Source: Aspidiotus rigidus (lineage: Eukaryota > Arthropoda > Insecta > Hemiptera > Diaspididae). Taken from it: a DNA stretch of 64,000 nt. Under the pieces are notes generated by a model, which did no database searches, was not told where the DNA came from, and saw only the letters and a program-made list of their open reading frames with translations. Below are positions 61,501-64,000 of the stretch, piece by piece (position 1 is the stretch's first letter; every line of letters starts with the position of its first letter). The stretch is taken from contig JAVHKY010000029.1 of assembly GCA_035079385.1 (NCBI GenBank), forward strand, positions 6,510,001 to 6,574,000, read 5' to 3'. A program made the translations under genes and the position numbers.

Positions 61501-63886
61501 CAGGATAGGAACTAAAGAAAATTCTGAATTTTGAGCTATACATAAAGGAGGAAAGGATTAACTGTGGTCCAAAAGGTCAGCAACTCTAACCTCTTGGAGA
61601 ACTTGGAAAATATGGATGTAATGAATTATTCATGTTCTGAATTTCATGATTGCACTCAGTAAAAAAAATAGCCCTGTGATCAGAACCATTAACAGCTATT
61701 GGAATATTCAATTACAAGATTTTGCGGCAAAGAGAAAGGGTACTAGCAGCAAAGATGCACACATTATAATTACTTTTCAACTCTAACTGATTCAGGTAGC
61801 TAGTAACTTGGACCTATTCATTAAGAAATTTAAAAAAAAATTGCTCACACCGGATTAAAATATTTGATTTAGTAATCCACTACCAGCAGTGCATTGGGTT
61901 ACAAAGATGTGCTGTAGGCAATTACCGTGAACCGTTGTTAAGTAGATGAAAATGTTCATATCAACGTACCTTTCACAGTTAATTTATATTGCTTAATAGC
62001 ACGACCAGCTTCATTTTCTGCTATACAATTGAACGTTCCAGAATCGCTTTTCATTAATCCGACTATCTGCAGAATACCATCAGTTAGTCGGTAACGGTCG
62101 CCAGACCTATCAATCTACAAACAAAAAAAAAAAAAAAATTGTATGAGAAAATACTGCATGTTTTTCTCCTATCGCGGTCAAAGTTTTGGATTTCACGACC
62201 TAAATTGTTTGAATACTGAAGTTTGATAGAATTTACTCACAACTGTCGTTCCTTTCTGCCAAATGATTGTCGGTTTCGGGTTACCTTGAGCAATACAGTT
62301 GAGTGTAGCGTAGCTTCCTTCGGGGAGTTCAAATTCTGTCTCTACATTCTGGTCGATCTGGGGACCAGCACCTGTAACATGATTTGATTAGTCATGAGCT
62401 AAACGGCTGAAGAAATTATGGATTGAGTCGGAATGGATAGAATACGGGCCGTATCACAAGGACGGACTTGAAGCAGGAGCGCGCAAGACGGAATAAGATA
62501 ATTTTTTGAAATTGTTTGTGTCAGTATTATAGGTTTTACTTTCAGATGCACAATCAGCAAAAGTCATACCTCTTACAGTCAGTTGGAAGTCCTTTGTCGC
62601 CTGATCGCCAACATCGTTTTGAGCTATGCACGTGTATATTCCTTCGTCGTCTTTCTGTAATCCGACAATCTGCAATATTCCGTCTGTTAATTTGTAACGG
62701 TCGTTCGATCGATCAATCTATCGAAGAACAAGAAAACATTTGGCAATTACATAACTCTTACGAAATTCCATTAGGCTGAATAAATTCTACAACTTCAACG
62801 TACCAACGTCGATCCCTTACGCCATATTATTACTGGTCTTGGGGTACCGTACGCAATACATCTCAATGCTGTGTAGCTACCCTCTTCTCCTTCAACTTCT
62901 GTATCCATTGTTTGGTCAATTACCGGACCCTCTCCTGTAATCAGTTGTAAAAATTATTCGGACACTTATCGAACCCCAAAATTCCAAAAAATTGTCGCCA
63001 ACTCTCGATGAAATTATTACCTCGTATCCTTATTCGGAACTCCAAAGAGGCTGGCTCTCCAATACCATTATCAGCAACGCATACGTACGAGCCTGCATCG
63101 GTTCTTTCCAATCGATTGATTTGTAATACGCCGTTAATCAGTAGATAACGACTGGTCGATCTATCAATCTACAATATATTGAATAAGTACTTGTAAAAAT
63201 TTTGAGTCATAAAGTAGAAAGGGAAAAAGCAGAGGGAGAGTTGGTTGACCTTTTTAAGAGACATTAAAATTTCAAGTTATAAGCTTTAAGAAGATTGCAG
63301 AAAAAATACAATCTTAAGAGTGGAGGGGAATTGATCAATCCATTTGAAAGACGTGGAGGGGTTAATTTCGGAGCACACGTTACACAAGAGGAGGAGACCA
63401 AGAAAAAATCTCAAAGCGGGGGATTCGAAATACTTGTAAAAATTTCGGGCTCAAAACATGAACAGGGAAGGAATCGGAAGAAATTTCGACTATAAAGCAG
63501 GAGGGAAAGGGGTTTGGAGACCTGTTTGAGGGACTTCAAATGACGTGCAACATCGGAGAGGGAAATTTGAAAAAGAGGGAACCGAGAAAGCGGAGAAGAG
63601 GCTCAACAAATTTTGACTTTCAAGATATATCTGAGGAACAGCAGACATCGCGAGTTTCCCTAAATTCCGCAATTTTTCAACTATACCCCTAAAAAACACT
63701 GACGGAGCAGAATGCTCGCAAATGCGCCACAGTATATCTAATAAACATTACTTACTGAGACGCCATCTTTCACAAAATGGATGGTAGGACTTGGGGTTCC
63801 GGTAGCAACACACCTCAGTATAGCGTATCGTCCTTCCGCCAACTCAATATCTGTTTCGACCGAACGATCAATGTGTGGAGCAGATC
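55316..63886 (-). CDS. Papilin/lacunin-like extracellular matrix protein, 3' part of the gene
   Basis: Ten exons on the minus strand: 63886-63756, 63168-63021, 62934-62804, 62717-62570, 62371-62241, 62114-61970, 57388-56954, 56847-56692, 56617-56504 and 55548-55316. All have GT-AG borders and compatible phases. They encode five Ig domains, each with its Cys pair (for example VLQCYAYG and GPYTCQAYNG), then a PLAC domain (FCCRSC) and the stop. The first three Ig domains are each split over a 131-bp and a 145-148-bp exon by a phase-0 intron. Papilins are secreted basement-membrane glycoproteins with N-terminal thrombospondin and Kunitz modules, which would lie beyond 64000. The Ig + PLAC order supports papilin over hemicentin or peroxidasin. 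Confidence 0.8.
55549..56503 (-). other. Papilin-like intron
   Basis: 955 bp with no recognisable embedded gene. Confidence 0.6.
56504..56617 (-). CDS. Papilin-like exon: Ig 5, second half
   Basis: 114 bp, GEYNCSAENS; donor GTGAGA, phase 1. Confidence 0.75.
56692..56847 (-). CDS. Papilin-like exon: Ig 5, first half
   Basis: 156 bp, AIPCTVEGYP and IAWYKNK; donor GTGAGG, phase 1. Confidence 0.75.
56954..57388 (-). CDS. Papilin-like exon: Ig 4 in one exon
   Basis: 435 bp, phase 1-1. Complete Ig domain (VLQCYAYG, VSWWKEE, GPYTCQAYNG) plus a ~45-residue Pro/Thr-rich linker. Confidence 0.8.
57684..57846 (+). repeat. Direct repeat in intron, copy 1
   Basis: About 160 bp (ATTGGCAATATCATTTATTG to GATCCATTGTCCATA), nearly identical to 58947-59106. 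Confidence 0.8.
58947..59106 (+). repeat. Direct repeat in intron, copy 2
   Basis: See 57684-57846. The first 20 bp occur a third time at about 58897. Confidence 0.8.
59280..59560. repeat. Copy of the GAGAGTCGAAATTTT repeat family
   Basis: Degenerate units of the 49.3-50.4 kb family (AAGTCC, CTCCTATCATA, CGAAATTTT). Confidence 0.5.
59590..60230. repeat. Array of TGACGTCA palindromes
   Basis: The block GTGACGTCACAATTTGATGACGTCATAGG and shortened variants recur about a dozen times, with TAGTTTCACTCCTATTATAACA spacers. TGACGTCA or a one-base variant occurs some 20 times. The octamer is the consensus CRE/ATF site. Confidence 0.8.
60231..61500 (+). mobile_element. 5'-truncated non-LTR retrotransposon
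   Basis: Starts abruptly after the TGACGTCA array with the end of the RT palm/thumb (LTRWSEENSMPLNTKK, EIRDLGVLFDPRINF.CHLHK). A frameshift near 60520 follows, then the thumb/C-terminal part to 60933 (LVRSHLDSASVIWGP, IELIQKIFTRYICF). The 3' UTR is T-rich and low in complexity. It ends with a 10-bp stem (61434-61443 / 61466-61475) and an (AAT)n tail from 61478. The pattern fits the CR1/Jockey-like group, and it is clearly different from the R1 elements. Dead. Confidence 0.75.
61434..61475 (+). other. 3'-terminal stem-loop of the non-LTR element
   Basis: AGTGCCCTCC pairs perfectly with GGAGGGCACT, directly before the (AAT)n tail. Such hairpins can be the RT recognition site of non-LTR elements. 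Confidence 0.6.
61970..62114 (-). CDS. Papilin-like exon: Ig 3, second half
   Basis: 145 bp, starts IDRSGDRY, GTFNCIAENE, donor GTACGT; followed by the long 4.6-kb intron. Confidence 0.8.
62241..62371 (-). CDS. Papilin-like exon: Ig 3, first half
   Basis: 131 bp, TLNCIAQG and IIWQKG, donor GTGAGT. Confidence 0.8.
62570..62717 (-). CDS. Papilin-like exon: Ig 2, second half
   Basis: 148 bp, starts IDRSNDRY, GIYTCIAQND, donor GTATGA. Confidence 0.8.
62804..62934 (-). CDS. Papilin-like exon: Ig 2, first half
   Basis: 131 bp, ALRCIAYG and IIWRKG, donor GTACGT. Confidence 0.8.
63021..63168 (-). CDS. Papilin-like exon: Ig 1, second half
   Basis: Starts IDRSTSRY, contains GSYVCVADNG, donor GTAATA, ends phase 1. 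Confidence 0.8.
63169..63755 (-). other. Papilin-like intron
   Basis: 587 bp. Contains chance frames on both strands; no gene. Confidence 0.6.
63756..63886 (-). CDS. Papilin-like exon: Ig 1, first half
   Basis: Acceptor TTTCAG, donor GTAAGT, starts phase 1 and ends phase 0. Contains ILRCVATG; the usual core Trp is Phe (TIHFVKDG). Confidence 0.8.
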
Positions 63887-64000
63887 CTGAAATAAAATAT
63901 TGAAAAATTGTCCGTTTTTTCTACATTTATGTTTTCCTAACGCGGCAAAAAGCGGCAAAGCTCAGAAACGAATTTTCCTTCGATAGATTTTTTTTTCCTT

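Larger units (their letters stand above)
57389..61969 (-). other. Long papilin-like intron loaded with repeats
   Basis: 4.6 kb between Ig 3 and Ig 4. Contains the direct repeat, the TGACGTCA array and a non-LTR retrotransposon listed separately. Otherwise AT-rich. Confidence 0.7.

Overview
This is arthropod (probably insect) nuclear DNA. It is AT-rich, has spliced genes with short GT-AG introns, and is crowded with mobile elements: a Tigger-like DNA transposon, an R1-clade retrotransposon, MITEs, fold-back elements and satellites. The one clear host gene is the 3' part of a papilin/lacunin-like extracellular matrix gene on the minus strand (55316-63886). Ten exons encode five Ig domains and a C-terminal PLAC domain. 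Its N-terminal part lies beyond the right edge. No bacterial features, rRNA or tRNA genes were seen.

Layout. 0.5-4.4 kb: a Tigger-like element bounded by matching terminal repeats and TA duplications, holding a transposase remnant and a long R1-type reverse transcriptase frame. 4.5-13.9 kb: fold-back elements, an unrecognised 242-codon gene, an inverted-repeat element with a 73-codon frame, and a 2.4-kb satellite with a unit near 226 bp. 14.1-17.4 kb: the wreck of a Maverick/Polinton (adintovirus-like) element on the minus strand, with a truncated protein-primed DNA polymerase B, a J-domain-like frame and a broken copy of an unrecognised gene, here called X. 20.3-26.6 kb: endogenous errantivirus-like sequence on the minus strand. 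It has the pol (integrase) C-terminus, then a baculovirus-F-like env with duplicated Thr/Ser-rich exons, then a putative DEDDh-exonuclease-like gene (E). An older env-tail + E pair follows.

26.9-44.8 kb is the most unusual part. About 4.56 kb is repeated in tandem, nearly identical in units A and B. Unit C is longer and more complete, and D is a diverged partial unit. Each full unit carries a Maverick-type integrase on the plus strand. Opposite it are X, a small acidic protein with an LxCxE motif, a Cys-rich frame, and two members of another unrecognised family (Y). In unit C, X is joined by a 79-bp intron to an upstream exon (P), and P-X is divergent from the integrase. No capsid, ATPase, protease or polymerase gene was found in the array. 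Unit D also holds three hairpins spaced exactly 88 bp apart, with an identical 8-nt loop (TAGACAGT) and covarying closing pairs.

45-55 kb is intergenic: a 1.4-kb fold-back element with a 7-bp target duplication, a tandem repeat family, large palindromes and a second copy of the 123-bp MITE with a nearly exact empty site nearby. The long papilin intron (57.4-62.0 kb) holds a direct repeat, an array of TGACGTCA palindromes and a 5'-truncated non-LTR retrotransposon ending in a stem-loop. Many virus-derived frames are broken. Unit C has intact P-X, integrase and Y1 frames and the LxCxE protein, and unit D has longer open Y frames.
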